From NCBI GenBank assembly GCA_002069975.1, contig MWCJ01000007.1:1-64000 (forward strand): a stretch of 64,000 nucleotides of DNA. The letters run 5' to 3'. Positions 1-7,917 of this stretch are shown one piece after another (positions within the stretch are counted from its first letter, which is position 1; every line of letters begins with the position of its first letter). This stretch comes from Bacteroidetes bacterium ADurb.Bin217. Its GTDB lineage: Bacteria > Bacteroidota > Bacteroidia > Bacteroidales > UBA1715. The notes beneath the pieces were generated by a model, which worked only from the letters and a program-made list of their open reading frames with translations, did not search any database and had not been told where the DNA came from. The position numbers and the translations under genes were made by a program.

Positions 1-2405
1 AAAAGGGACAAGTCAGGACTCCGCTGACGAATAATCGATGAATATTTTTGTAAATTATCCATATCACCGAATGTTTCGGGCAATAATTCAGAAAATCCCA
101 TAATAGCATTGAGCGGTGTACGGATTTCGTGACTCATATTTTGTAGAAAAGCGGTTTTTAAATTATCGCTTTCTTCGGCTTTTAATTTTGCATGCAATAG
201 TTCTTGTTCTACTGTTTTTCTGTCGGTAATATCACGTGCTGCAGCATATATTAATTCTCCTTTCGGTGCACTTCGCCATTCAATCCATCGGTACGAACCG
301 TCTTTACATCTATATCGATTTGTAAAATTAAATACCGAAACATGTTTGCTTAATTGAGCAATTGCGTCTACTGTTTCTTCTAAATCGTCGGGGTGAACAA
401 ATTCTAAAAACGAATGTTGCACTAATTCATCAGTCTTATAGCCTAATACAACTTCCCACTGTTTGTTAATTCTAATAAAATAACCTTTAATATCGGCAAT
501 TGCTAATAAGTCGAGACTTGTTGTAAAGAATTGTTCTAATTCATTTGTTTTTTGCTCTAACGCTTGCTGAGCATACTTACGCTCGCTAATATCAAAAAAA
601 CTTACAAGACTTGCCACTACGTTGCCGGCATCGTCGCACACAGGAGCTCCAAAAATTTCGAGAATAGAAAATTCGCCATTTGGTTTATACACTATCATAT
701 CGTCTACATGCGATTTTTCGCCGTGCATACCCCGAATTATAGGCATTTTTTCGAGAGGGTATTTTTCTTGAGTGCCCAATACATATGCTTGATACACATC
801 GTTTATGGTAGTTTCGTTAGCATCGGGTAATATACCTCTGCCCAATAATTCACAAGCCTTGGCATTTGCTACTATTGGTTTGCCGGTATGAGCTTCCACC
901 ATAAATACTCCAATAGGTAAATTCTCTAATAATGTATCAATAATTTGTCGTCTATAATCGTTTTCTTGTTGAATGCGTTTGCTTTCGGTTATATCTTTTG
1001 ATTGCGAAAGTATACATGTTTGTTCATGTATTTGAATGATTTCTGACGAGATAGAAACTATTCCAATTTCGCCATGTTTTGTTCGGAATTCAGCTTCAAA
1101 ATTACGCACATTGCCTTTATTTTGTAATTCTGTAATGTATCGAATTCTATCATCTTCGTTGTTCCATACATGTAATTCTGTCGATGATTTTCCTATTACT
1201 TCTTCGCGTGTGTAGCCTGTTTGTTTTAAGAACGTATCGTTTACATCAATATATATTCCGTCTTCAAATGAACTTATAATTATTGCATCGGGGCTTGATT
1301 TGAATGCTTTAGAAAATTTTTCTTCGGATATTCGAATTGCTTCTTTAGTGATTTTTTGTTGGTGAATATCCCTAACTATAGCCATTATGCGTCGTTTGTC
1401 TTGTATTAGTATGGGTTTCAATACTACAAATACCCAAAATAATTCACCATTTTTCTTTTTTGCATACCACTCAAACGATGCTATTCCTTCGCGTTCAGCC
1501 AGTTCTAAATATTCTTTAATTTTATCTTTGGTGTACCCATACGAGTTGGCACTTAACGAACTTATTCTAATTACAGGTAATTCTTGTCGATTATATCCAT
1601 ACATGGTAAGCATGGCATCATTTACGTCTTCTATCGTGTCGTCTAACACCGAATGTATAAAAATAGCATCAATCGAAGAATGAAATATTTCTTTATATCG
1701 AATTTCGTTTTGTTCCGCTATCGTTTTTGCGGTAAATAATTCATCGTTTAGTTTTTTGTATTCATTATTAAGTGTAGCATATTCATTATTTTGTTGAACT
1801 AAATCTTTGGTTCGTTTAGCAATAATTTGCTCCAAGCCGGTATTTGTTTGCTCTAATTGTTGTTTGTAATAAAGTGTATCTAACTTTGATGAAATAATAC
1901 GACTAACGGTAAGTAAAACATCGATTTTTTCTGATGTAAATTGTTCGGTTGTATTGCTAATACACACTAAATACGAGCATGGGTAATAATTGGATTGTAT
2001 GTGAATGCATAAAGCTTCGAGTGCATGTATTCCTTGTGATGGATAGTTAAACGTAAATTCATGTTCGAGTAAATGTAAGTGTGATTCTTGTGTTTTTGGT
2101 TTTGAATAGGTAAATACAACGGTGTCGGTTTCATTTTGATTGTCGAATAATGCATAACTGTGAGTGCAAGTAAACGATTTGTTGTTACAAGTAAAAATGC
2201 CGGTAAATGGTACATGCAAAATTATTGCAATATGTTCAAGTATTTTTTGATACATATGGTCGATATCAGAATTATTGTCGATTTCGGAAAATGCATTATA
2301 CAGTAGTAAATTTATTTCCGCCATTGATGACAATGTTTCATTTTCGCGCTCTAAAATTTCTAATTGCGATTGTAAATCATGTATATGTGAATTGGAATGC
2401 TTCAT
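1..2405 (-). CDS. GAF/multi-PAS sensor histidine kinase (5' part, cut by window edge)
   Basis: The reading frame stays open from an ATG at 2405 to base 1 (801 codons), so the gene continues outside the window. Translation shows an N-terminal region resembling a GAF domain (about residues 30-180), a coiled coil (about 185-235), four PAS-like domains starting near residues 228, 358, 478 and 622, and the dimerisation H-box with [20 protein letters not shown], phospho-acceptor His759. The ATPase domain would lie beyond base 1; whether a receiver domain follows cannot be seen. It is probably a cytoplasmic sensor kinase, since I saw no obvious membrane segment. It starts 12 bp after the stop of the upstream hydrolase, so the two are probably co-transcribed. 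The ligand is unknown. Confidence 0.9.
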   Translation of the reverse strand, partial: MKHSNSHIHDLQSQLEILERENETLSSMAEINLLLYNAFSEIDNNSDIDHMYQKILEHIAIILHVPFTGIFTCNNKSFTCTHSYALFDNQNETDTVVFTYSKPKTQESHLHLLEHEFTFNYPSQGIHALEALCIHIQSNYYPCSYLVCISNTTEQFTSEKIDVLLTVSRIISSKLDTLYYKQQLEQTNTGLEQIIAKRTKDLVQQNNEYATLNNEYKKLNDELFTAKTIAEQNEIRYKEIFHSSIDAIFIHSVLDDTIEDVNDAMLTMYGYNRQELPVIRISSLSANSYGYTKDKIKEYLELAEREGIASFEWYAKKKNGELFWVFVVLKPILIQDKRRIMAIVRDIHQQKITKEAIRISEEKFSKAFKSSPDAIIISSFEDGIYIDVNDTFLKQTGYTREEVIGKSSTELHVWNNEDDRIRYITELQNKGNVRNFEAEFRTKHGEIGIVSISSEIIQIHEQTCILSQSKDITESKRIQQENDYRRQIIDTLLENLPIGVFMVEAHTGKPIVANAKACELLGRGILPDANETTINDVYQAYVLGTQEKYPLEKMPIIRGMHGEKSHVDDMIVYKPNGEFSILEIFGAPVCDDAGNVVASLVSFFDISERKYAQQALEQKTNELEQFFTTSLDLLAIADIKGYFIRINKQWEVVLGYKTDELVQHSFLEFVHPDDLEETVDAIAQLSKHVSVFNFTNRYRCKDGSYRWIEWRSAPKGELIYAAARDITDRKTVEQELLHAKLKAEESDNLKTAFLQNMSHEIRTPLNAIMGFSELLPETFGDMDNLQKYSSIIRQRSPDLSL

Positions 2406-2417
2406 TATTTGAGAGTT

Positions 2418-3260
2418 TTATAGAGCTGAATGTAAATGTTGTAAACAATGTTGAGCCACTAATTCGGGTTCGTCTTCTTGTATAAAATGACCAGCTGTAG
2501 GAATACATACATATGTGCTGTGTGGAATAGCCGAATGCAACGATTCGGCAATGTTCGACGATAAATATACATCGGCATCGCCTCTAATTATAAGAACAGG
2601 AATAGATAAAGCAGAAATTTCGTGTGTAATACTTGTTAAGTTTGAGTTGTCTAAACAATGAGCAAAATGTAAAAATGCTTTTCGCCCGATAGAAGTTGTC
2701 ATAGGTTGCCAAAATAAATCCATGAGTTCTTTGGTGCATGCATCTTTATGAAACAACCCTCGGCGTACTATTATTTCAAATATTGTTTTATTGAGCGATG
2801 CCATAGCTATTTGTCGTATGATGGGAGTTCGCATTGCAATAATGGGTTGTACAGGCCAGAAATTATATGCTACGGTATTAATAAGTGTAAGACTGCATAC
2901 CATATGTGGAGATTGTACGGCAAAAATTTGTCCTATACCGCCACCTACATCGTGGCAAACTAAATGTACTTGCGACACTCCAATGTGTGAGCAGAAATCT
3001 GCCAACAGTGTAGCTTGTCGTTTGAGCGAAATATCTTCGTGAAGCGGCTTGCTCGAATCTCCACAGCCCAATAAGTCGGGGATTATAACATCGAACGATG
3101 AGGTGAATGCAGGTGCTATTTTACGCCAAATAAATGAGTAGGTAGTTATTCCATGTATACAAAGTACTACCGGTCCCGAACCTTCTCGGTAATATCGTAT
3201 AGTGTTGCCTTGTAGCTTACACTCTAATGGACGTTCGAATATATTTGAAGTAGATTGCAT
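2418..3260 (-). CDS. alpha/beta hydrolase, haloalkane dehalogenase/epoxide hydrolase type
   Basis: This 280-residue protein has the alpha/beta hydrolase fold. The oxyanion HG motif is at residues 36-37 (CIHGITT). The nucleophile elbow reads CHDVGGG with Asp104, an aspartate nucleophile as in haloalkane dehalogenases and soluble epoxide hydrolases rather than the usual serine. A GDADVYL segment near 227 supplies the acid and AGHF (His258) the base. The tryptophan after the nucleophile in classical dehalogenases (HDWGG) is Val here, so dehalogenation is not assured. No signal peptide is visible, so the protein is probably cytoplasmic. It is followed 12 bp later by the histidine kinase. The substrate cannot be named from sequence. 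Confidence 0.85.
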   Translation of the reverse strand: MQSTSNIFERPLECKLQGNTIRYYREGSGPVVLCIHGITTYSFIWRKIAPAFTSSFDVIIPDLLGCGDSSKPLHEDISLKRQATLLADFCSHIGVSQVHLVCHDVGGGIGQIFAVQSPHMVCSLTLINTVAYNFWPVQPIIAMRTPIIRQIAMASLNKTIFEIIVRRGLFHKDACTKELMDLFWQPMTTSIGRKAFLHFAHCLDNSNLTSITHEISALSIPVLIIRGDADVYLSSNIAESLHSAIPHSTYVCIPTAGHFIQEDEPELVAQHCLQHLHSAL

Positions 3261-3570
3261 ATAGAATTCTAAGTTTTTTATGTGAATGTTTTATTCTCTT
3301 TTTTAAATTGAAACCATAAAGATACAACATTATACATACAAATACTACTATTTGTAGTAAAAAATACGCAAAAAAAAAGGGCGGAAAGAGAGGTGGAAGT
3401 TCTCTTGTCCGCGCCATTCATTAAAGGAATAATAATAAAGCGTAACAGTAATGCAAATATATGCCAAAAAAAATAATAGTACAATAGTTTGCCAAAAAAA
3501 TATAATTAACGAGTTGTTAACAGCTTTTTGCGGCTTTCTATGAGGTGTTATTTTAACTGATTTACAGCAA
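3261..3570. other. intergenic region without a supported gene
   Basis: This 310 bp AT-rich stretch lies between the hydrolase and the upstream lipoprotein, both on the minus strand. Two overlapping minus reading frames exist, but they are low-complexity, unrelated to each other and lack coding character. The notable content is the GC-rich hairpin at 3379-3414. A tract after it must hold the promoter for the hydrolase, but no exact TAnnTTTG element was found there. Confidence 0.5.
3379..3414 (-). terminator. GC-rich intrinsic terminator hairpin
   Basis: The arms GCGGA-AAGAGA and TCTCTT-G-TCCGC pair over about 11-12 bp with a one-base bulge, and on the minus strand the stem is followed by a run of nine or more T. 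It lies about 150 nt after the stop of the 3571-3993 lipoprotein gene, so it would end that transcript or an unrecognised small RNA between them. Confidence 0.65.
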
Positions 3571-3993
3571 TTAATGCACAGTGAATACAGTTTCCGCTAC
3601 AAATTTTTTGTCGTCGCCTTGTACTATATATGCTACTACTTTATATGTGCCGGCAGTCCACATCCATTCAAACGATGATATTAGAATATGTCCGTAATCT
3701 TGAGTTGATGGTCTGCTTATAGAGTTGATTAAAGAATTATCTAATGTTTTGAATTCTAATAATATAGGATTCCCTGCAATATCTTCGGTAGATTCTACAC
3801 GAACATATATAATTGCACTTCCGCCTACTCGATAAAAATCAGAACTTTCGCCCGATAATTCAAAATAATTTGAATGGTTAAGACCAGTACCTAATGTAAT
3901 TTGATTTGAAAATTCATTGTCTGCCTCTTTTTTTTCGCAGGCACTAAAACATGCAATACATAATACAATGCTAATAAAAATACGTGCTTTCAT
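3571..3993 (-). CDS. hypothetical lipoprotein
   Basis: The 140-residue product starts with a basic, hydrophobic signal ending in a lipobox-like FSAC, putting the acylated Cys at residue 19; the mature protein begins CEKKEAD. The rest looks like a single beta-sandwich, with a Gly-Thr-Tyr-Lys-Val strand pattern near residues 115-122 resembling Bacteroidota Ig-like surface lipoproteins. No catalytic motif was recognised. A perfect Bacteroidota -7 box (TACCTTTG on the minus strand) lies 44-51 bp upstream. The gene is divergent from DUF4783-nadC. It probably faces the periplasm or the cell surface; function unknown. Confidence 0.75.
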   Translation of the reverse strand: MKARIFISIVLCIACFSACEKKEADNEFSNQITLGTGLNHSNYFELSGESSDFYRVGGSAIIYVRVESTEDIAGNPILLEFKTLDNSLINSISRPSTQDYGHILISSFEWMWTAGTYKVVAYIVQGDDKKFVAETVFTVH

Positions 3994-4036
3994 ATAAATA
4001 TTTAATTTTAAAAAATATTAATTTACAAATACATTA

Positions 4037-4044
4037 CAAAGGTA
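4037..4044 (-). promoter_or_regulatory. Bacteroidota -7 box for the 3571-3993 lipoprotein
   Basis: The minus strand reads TACCTTTG, an exact match to TAnnTTTG, about 44 bp upstream of the start codon. No clear -33 TTG was seen. Confidence 0.5.
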
Positions 4045-4108
4045 CATTGTTTGTATTAATTTTTTTTTGAAAAATTAGGTATTTATTGTATTTTTACAAA
4101 CAAATAGT

Positions 4109-4495
4109 ATGAGTATGAAACAAGTATTGACACTCGCATGCTTTTTGGCGTTTCAAATAACGCTGTATGCACAGAATTACGAATCAATTTTAACATCGTT
4201 TGAACAAGGAGATGTAGACAAATTATCGACGTATTTCGACGAAAATATTGATTTAACAGTTCTCCAAAACGAAGGAATATATAGTAAAGCTCAATCAAAG
4301 GTTATTTTAAAGAATTTTTTTGCAGCCAATACTCCGGCAAAATTTACTATGCAACATCAAGGGGGAGGCGAACAATCTAAATATATAATTGGAAAATTAG
4401 TTTCGAACGATAAATCGTATCGAGTGTATTTTCTGTTTAAAAAATCAAATGAAACAAGAGTAATACAAAAAATAAGAATAGAACATGATAAATAA
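4109..4495 (+). CDS. DUF4783 family secreted protein
   Basis: The 128-residue protein has a signal peptide ending at YAQ (about residue 22) and a mature domain matching the DUF4783 pattern known from Bacteroidota: an SILTSFEQGDVDKLSTYF segment followed by a C-terminal strand ending RIEHDK. DUF4783 proteins are predicted NTF2-like folds and commonly precede nadC. ATG codons at 4109 and 4115 are both usable. The stop overlaps the nadC start by 11 bp, indicating translational coupling. A weak -7-like box (TATTTTTA) at about 4089-4096 fits a promoter. The biochemical role is unknown; location is probably periplasmic. Confidence 0.8.
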   Translation: MSMKQVLTLACFLAFQITLYAQNYESILTSFEQGDVDKLSTYFDENIDLTVLQNEGIYSKAQSKVILKNFFAANTPAKFTMQHQGGGEQSKYIIGKLVSNDKSYRVYFLFKKSNETRVIQKIRIEHDK

Positions 4496-5330
4496 TCAAC
4501 TAATAGATAGTCTTATTTCTATAGCATTACAAGAAGATATAGGCGAAGGAGATCATACAACATTATCGTGCATACCTCATGAATTGCAAGGCAGAGCACA
4601 ATTATTAGTAAAACAAGCGGGAATTTTGTGTGGCGTGGAAGTCGCAAAAAAAATATATCAAACATTTGATCCAACTCTTAGAATCGATGTGTTACTCAAT
4701 GATGGTACTCCTATAAAAAAAGGTGATGTAGCTTTTACGGTTCACGGAAAAACAATATCAATATTGCAAACAGAACGGTTGGTGTTGAATTTTATGCAAC
4801 GATTAAGTGGTATAGCTACTCAAACTAATGAATATGTAAAACTACTCGAAGGAACCAATACCAAAATTTTAGATACGCGTAAAACAACTCCCGGGATGCG
4901 ATTGCTCGAAAAATATGCAGTTACAACCGGTGGAGGCGAAAATCATCGTATAGGCTTGTATGATATGATTTTAATTAAAGACAATCATATAGATTATGCA
5001 GGTGGTGTTACTGCTGCAATTACAATGACCAAAGAGTATTTGCTTTATAATAATTTAGATTTGAAAATTGTGGTTGAAGCTCGTACAATGCAAGATATTG
5101 CCGAAATACTCACGTTTACCGATATTTATAGAATTTTAATAGACAATTTCACTCCAGAACAAACCAAAGAAGCTATAGCGTTTATAAATGGAAGATGTAA
5201 AACTGAATCGTCGGGAGGTATTACTAAAGAAAGTATACGAGCATATGCCGAGGCAGGAGTAGACTATATTTCAGTAGGAGCATTAACGCATCAAATCAAA
5301 AGTCTTGATTTAAGTCTAAAAGCTTACTAA
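4485..5330 (+). CDS. nadC: quinolinate phosphoribosyltransferase (decarboxylating)
   Basis: NadC converts quinolinate and PRPP to nicotinate mononucleotide, CO2 and pyrophosphate in de novo NAD synthesis. The 281-residue length is normal. Family motifs are clear: LDTRKTTPGMR near residues 130-140, the glycine-rich ENHRIGLYDMILIKDNH segment, VVEARTM, and the C-terminal SSGGI...SVGALTH phosphate-binding segment. The start overlaps the preceding DUF4783 gene by 11 bp, and the next gene begins at the base after its stop, so the three form one tightly coupled operon. The enzyme is cytosolic, whereas both neighbours carry export signals. Confidence 0.97.
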   Translation: MINNQLIDSLISIALQEDIGEGDHTTLSCIPHELQGRAQLLVKQAGILCGVEVAKKIYQTFDPTLRIDVLLNDGTPIKKGDVAFTVHGKTISILQTERLVLNFMQRLSGIATQTNEYVKLLEGTNTKILDTRKTTPGMRLLEKYAVTTGGGENHRIGLYDMILIKDNHIDYAGGVTAAITMTKEYLLYNNLDLKIVVEARTMQDIAEILTFTDIYRILIDNFTPEQTKEAIAFINGRCKTESSGGITKESIRAYAEAGVDYISVGALTHQIKSLDLSLKAY

Positions 5331-6980
5331 ATGTTACGTGTAGTGAGTTTTAGATATATTCGAATACTTAGTGTGGTGTTATTTGTTTGTGCGTATGTAT
5401 CTTCTTTTGCACAAGTAAAAAAGCCAAAACTTGTAGTTACAATTGTGGTAGAACAAATGCGTTACGATTATATTAATCGGTTTTTGCCTCATTTTAGTAA
5501 AGCAGGCTTCAAAAAGTTATTGTACCAAGGTGTAAATTGCGAAAATGCTCATACAAATTATGCATATACTCAGAGTGCAAGTGGAATTGCTTCTATTGCT
5601 ACCGCTACCACGCCATCTATGCATGGAATAGTTGGTAATACGTGGTATAATCGTAGCTCGCAATCAAAAATATATAGCGTGCAAGATGCTACGAAAACTT
5701 GTGTCGGTTGTAAAAATTCCGGATCATATACCGTTTCGGCACAACATTTACTTTCTTCAACATTTTCTGAAGAGTTATATGTTGCAAGTCAAGGGAAATC
5801 AAAAATATTTAGCATTGCTTTAGAACCACAATCTGCCGTGCTTATGGCAGGTAAACAAGCTTCCGGTGTATATTGGCTCGACGATTATTCGGGCAATTGG
5901 GTTACTAGTTCGTGTTATTCGTCGCAGTTGCCTCTGTGGTTGCAATCGTTCAATGCAAAACGATTCGCAGAATTGTATGTCGATAGAACTTGGAATACAT
6001 TGTTACCTATTAATTATTATACAGAATCGTTGGGCGATACTTGTAATTTCGAAATTGGTATACAAAATCAAATTACATTTCCGTATTCTATTATGAAATT
6101 ACGCGACAATTCTCGTCCATATAAAATCTTAAAACAAATTCCTTTTGGAAATACATTTACTAAAGATTTGGCAATAGAAATAATTGACAAAGAAAAGTTG
6201 GGGAAAGATGAATTTACAGATTATTTAAGTATTGTATTTACTGCAACGCAAGAAATTGGTAATAAATATGGGGCATTATCTAAAGAGTTGCAAGATACGT
6301 ATGTGCGTTTAGATTATGAGTTAATGTTTTTTATGCAATATTTGGAAGAAACTATCGGAAAAGATAATTTTTTGATTGTACTCACTTCAAATCATGGGGT
6401 GGCATATTCGTCAAAATATACGATGTTGAAACAAAGTGATGCCGGTATTTTTAAACATGTAGAGTCTATGTATATTATTGATAAATATTTAGATACAGTT
6501 TTTGGTAACGGCGATTGGATTCTGTATTATAATTCGCAGCAAATTTATTTGAATCATACGTTTATCGAGAAAAAGCATATTCCTTTACAAGATGTTCAAC
6601 GTGCTGCTGCAGATTTTATTCTACAATTAAGTGGTGTGCAGCATGTTATGATTTCAACTGATTTACAAAAAACTGATTTTTGCAATAATGCCATTGAACA
6701 TAAAATTGATAATTCTTTTTATCAATCACGTTCAGGCGATATTTTTATACAATTAAAACCACATTGGAACGAACAATTAACCGATGTGGTAGCAGGTCAT
6801 GCTTCGGGATACACATACGATTCGCATGTGCCTTTATTGTGGTATGGGGCTGGTATTGTTCCTAAAACTATTAAAAAAACGGTTTACACTCCCGATATTA
6901 TAGTTACTTTATCAAATTTGCTTTCTATACCTCAGCCGTCTATGAGTACAGGAACCATTTTGAGTGAGTTGTTTAATTAA
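5331..6980 (+). CDS. PafA-like alkaline phosphatase superfamily protein, predicted inactive
   Basis: The 549-residue protein has an N-terminal signal (cleavage near SFAQ, residue 28) and the full fold of PafA-type alkaline phosphatases: VVEQMRYDY at 39-47, the TTPSMHGIVGN segment at 93-103, and HVPLLWYGAG near 499. By eye-alignment to PafA, the metal ligands Asp38, Asp305, His309 and Asp352 become Glu41, Gln307, Asn311 and Asn354; nucleophile Thr79 becomes Ser82; and Lys162/Arg164 become Glu165/Gln167. Asn103, His355 and His490 remain. I infer loss of phosphatase activity, leaving a binding or scaffold role. It starts directly after the nadC stop codon. The phosphatase fold call is firm; the role is unknown. 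Confidence 0.85.
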   Translation: MLRVVSFRYIRILSVVLFVCAYVSSFAQVKKPKLVVTIVVEQMRYDYINRFLPHFSKAGFKKLLYQGVNCENAHTNYAYTQSASGIASIATATTPSMHGIVGNTWYNRSSQSKIYSVQDATKTCVGCKNSGSYTVSAQHLLSSTFSEELYVASQGKSKIFSIALEPQSAVLMAGKQASGVYWLDDYSGNWVTSSCYSSQLPLWLQSFNAKRFAELYVDRTWNTLLPINYYTESLGDTCNFEIGIQNQITFPYSIMKLRDNSRPYKILKQIPFGNTFTKDLAIEIIDKEKLGKDEFTDYLSIVFTATQEIGNKYGALSKELQDTYVRLDYELMFFMQYLEETIGKDNFLIVLTSNHGVAYSSKYTMLKQSDAGIFKHVESMYIIDKYLDTVFGNGDWILYYNSQQIYLNHTFIEKKHIPLQDVQRAAADFILQLSGVQHVMISTDLQKTDFCNNAIEHKIDNSFYQSRSGDIFIQLKPHWNEQLTDVVAGHASGYTYDSHVPLLWYGAGIVPKTIKKTVYTPDIIVTLSNLLSIPQPSMSTGTILSELFN

Positions 6981-7028
6981 TATAAGTATAAACGGACTCT
7001 ACAACGAGTTTATAAAATGTAAAATGAA

Positions 7029-7772
7029 ATGAGAAATATATCTACCATAGCATTTGTAATAGTTGTTTTTTCTATTTGTAATTTAACAGTAAAAGGACAG
7101 ACGCCGGAAAATAAATCAGGCAAAAAGGTGTATACCCAAAGCGTGAGTGATTTGTTGTTTGGTTTTAGCGATTGTGTTGATACTGCAAATCATGCTCTTA
7201 AAAATGGAGTGCGTACTACGTATGTATTTAATTATGGACAGTTTTTACATATCGATGTTTCCAATGCTTTGGGAATTGTTACAGGATTGTCTGTTCGTAA
7301 TGTAGGCATCAAAACCTTTGACGAAACAATACAAAATTTTGAATACGATAAAGTTAAGCGCAGGGTTTTTGCATTAGGGGGCTCCTTTGCTGTTAAAGCT
7401 GGTTCGTTTAGTAATCATAGTTTTGTATATGCCGGAGGCGAATATGAAATGGCTTTTCATTATAGACAAAAATTATATGCAAAATCGAGTAATAAGGTAG
7501 AAAAACAAGGTGAGTGGTTAAGTTCGGCAACTCAAAGGTTTTTACCGTCGGTATTTGTGGGATATCAATTACCATCAAATTTTAATTTTCAAGTAAAATA
7601 TTATTTCGATGATTTTTTAAACCATTCATATAAAGGCGATTTGGGCGATTTTACGGTGTTTAAAAAATCTCAACTTATTTGCTTGGCTATTTCGTATCAA
7701 ATTAATAAAAGTAAAGGAGAGAGTTCTATACTTGAAAAATTAGAAGAGAAAAAAGGGACATTTGATTTGTAA
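7029..7772 (+). CDS. predicted outer-membrane beta-barrel protein
   Basis: The 247-residue product has a signal peptide ending around VKGQ (residue 24) and then alternating amphipathic strands such as FLHIDVSNALGIVTGLSVR, FSNHSFVYAGGEYEMAF and NFQVKYYFDDFLNHSY, the pattern of a small (8-10 strand) outer-membrane barrel. A short Lys/Glu-rich tail follows. It lies 48 bp after the PafA-like gene on the same strand and may be the last gene of that operon. An ATG at 7024 is out of frame, so 7029 is chosen. No specific family was recognised. Confidence 0.65.
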   Translation: MRNISTIAFVIVVFSICNLTVKGQTPENKSGKKVYTQSVSDLLFGFSDCVDTANHALKNGVRTTYVFNYGQFLHIDVSNALGIVTGLSVRNVGIKTFDETIQNFEYDKVKRRVFALGGSFAVKAGSFSNHSFVYAGGEYEMAFHYRQKLYAKSSNKVEKQGEWLSSATQRFLPSVFVGYQLPSNFNFQVKYYFDDFLNHSYKGDLGDFTVFKKSQLICLAISYQINKSKGESSILEKLEEKKGTFDL

Positions 7773-7917
7773 TAGTGTTTTAATGTGCGATTCTATGTTA
7801 TAACTACTTCTACATTCTTTTAAAATAAGTAGTTGTACAATAAAATAAAGCTACATTAAACATACTTCCATATTTCAAAGGGGTTCGTAGTAATTTTAAA
7901 AATAAATATTGTATCAG

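Noticed and set aside
2418-3042. Several plus-strand reading frames over the hydrolase gene
   Set aside because: They are shadows of a well-supported minus-strand gene with clear hydrolase motifs and show no protein-like features.
3217-3484. Two minus-strand reading frames of 66 and 68 residues
   Set aside because: They overlap each other and the GC-rich hairpin, are low-complexity, and one runs into the hydrolase start.
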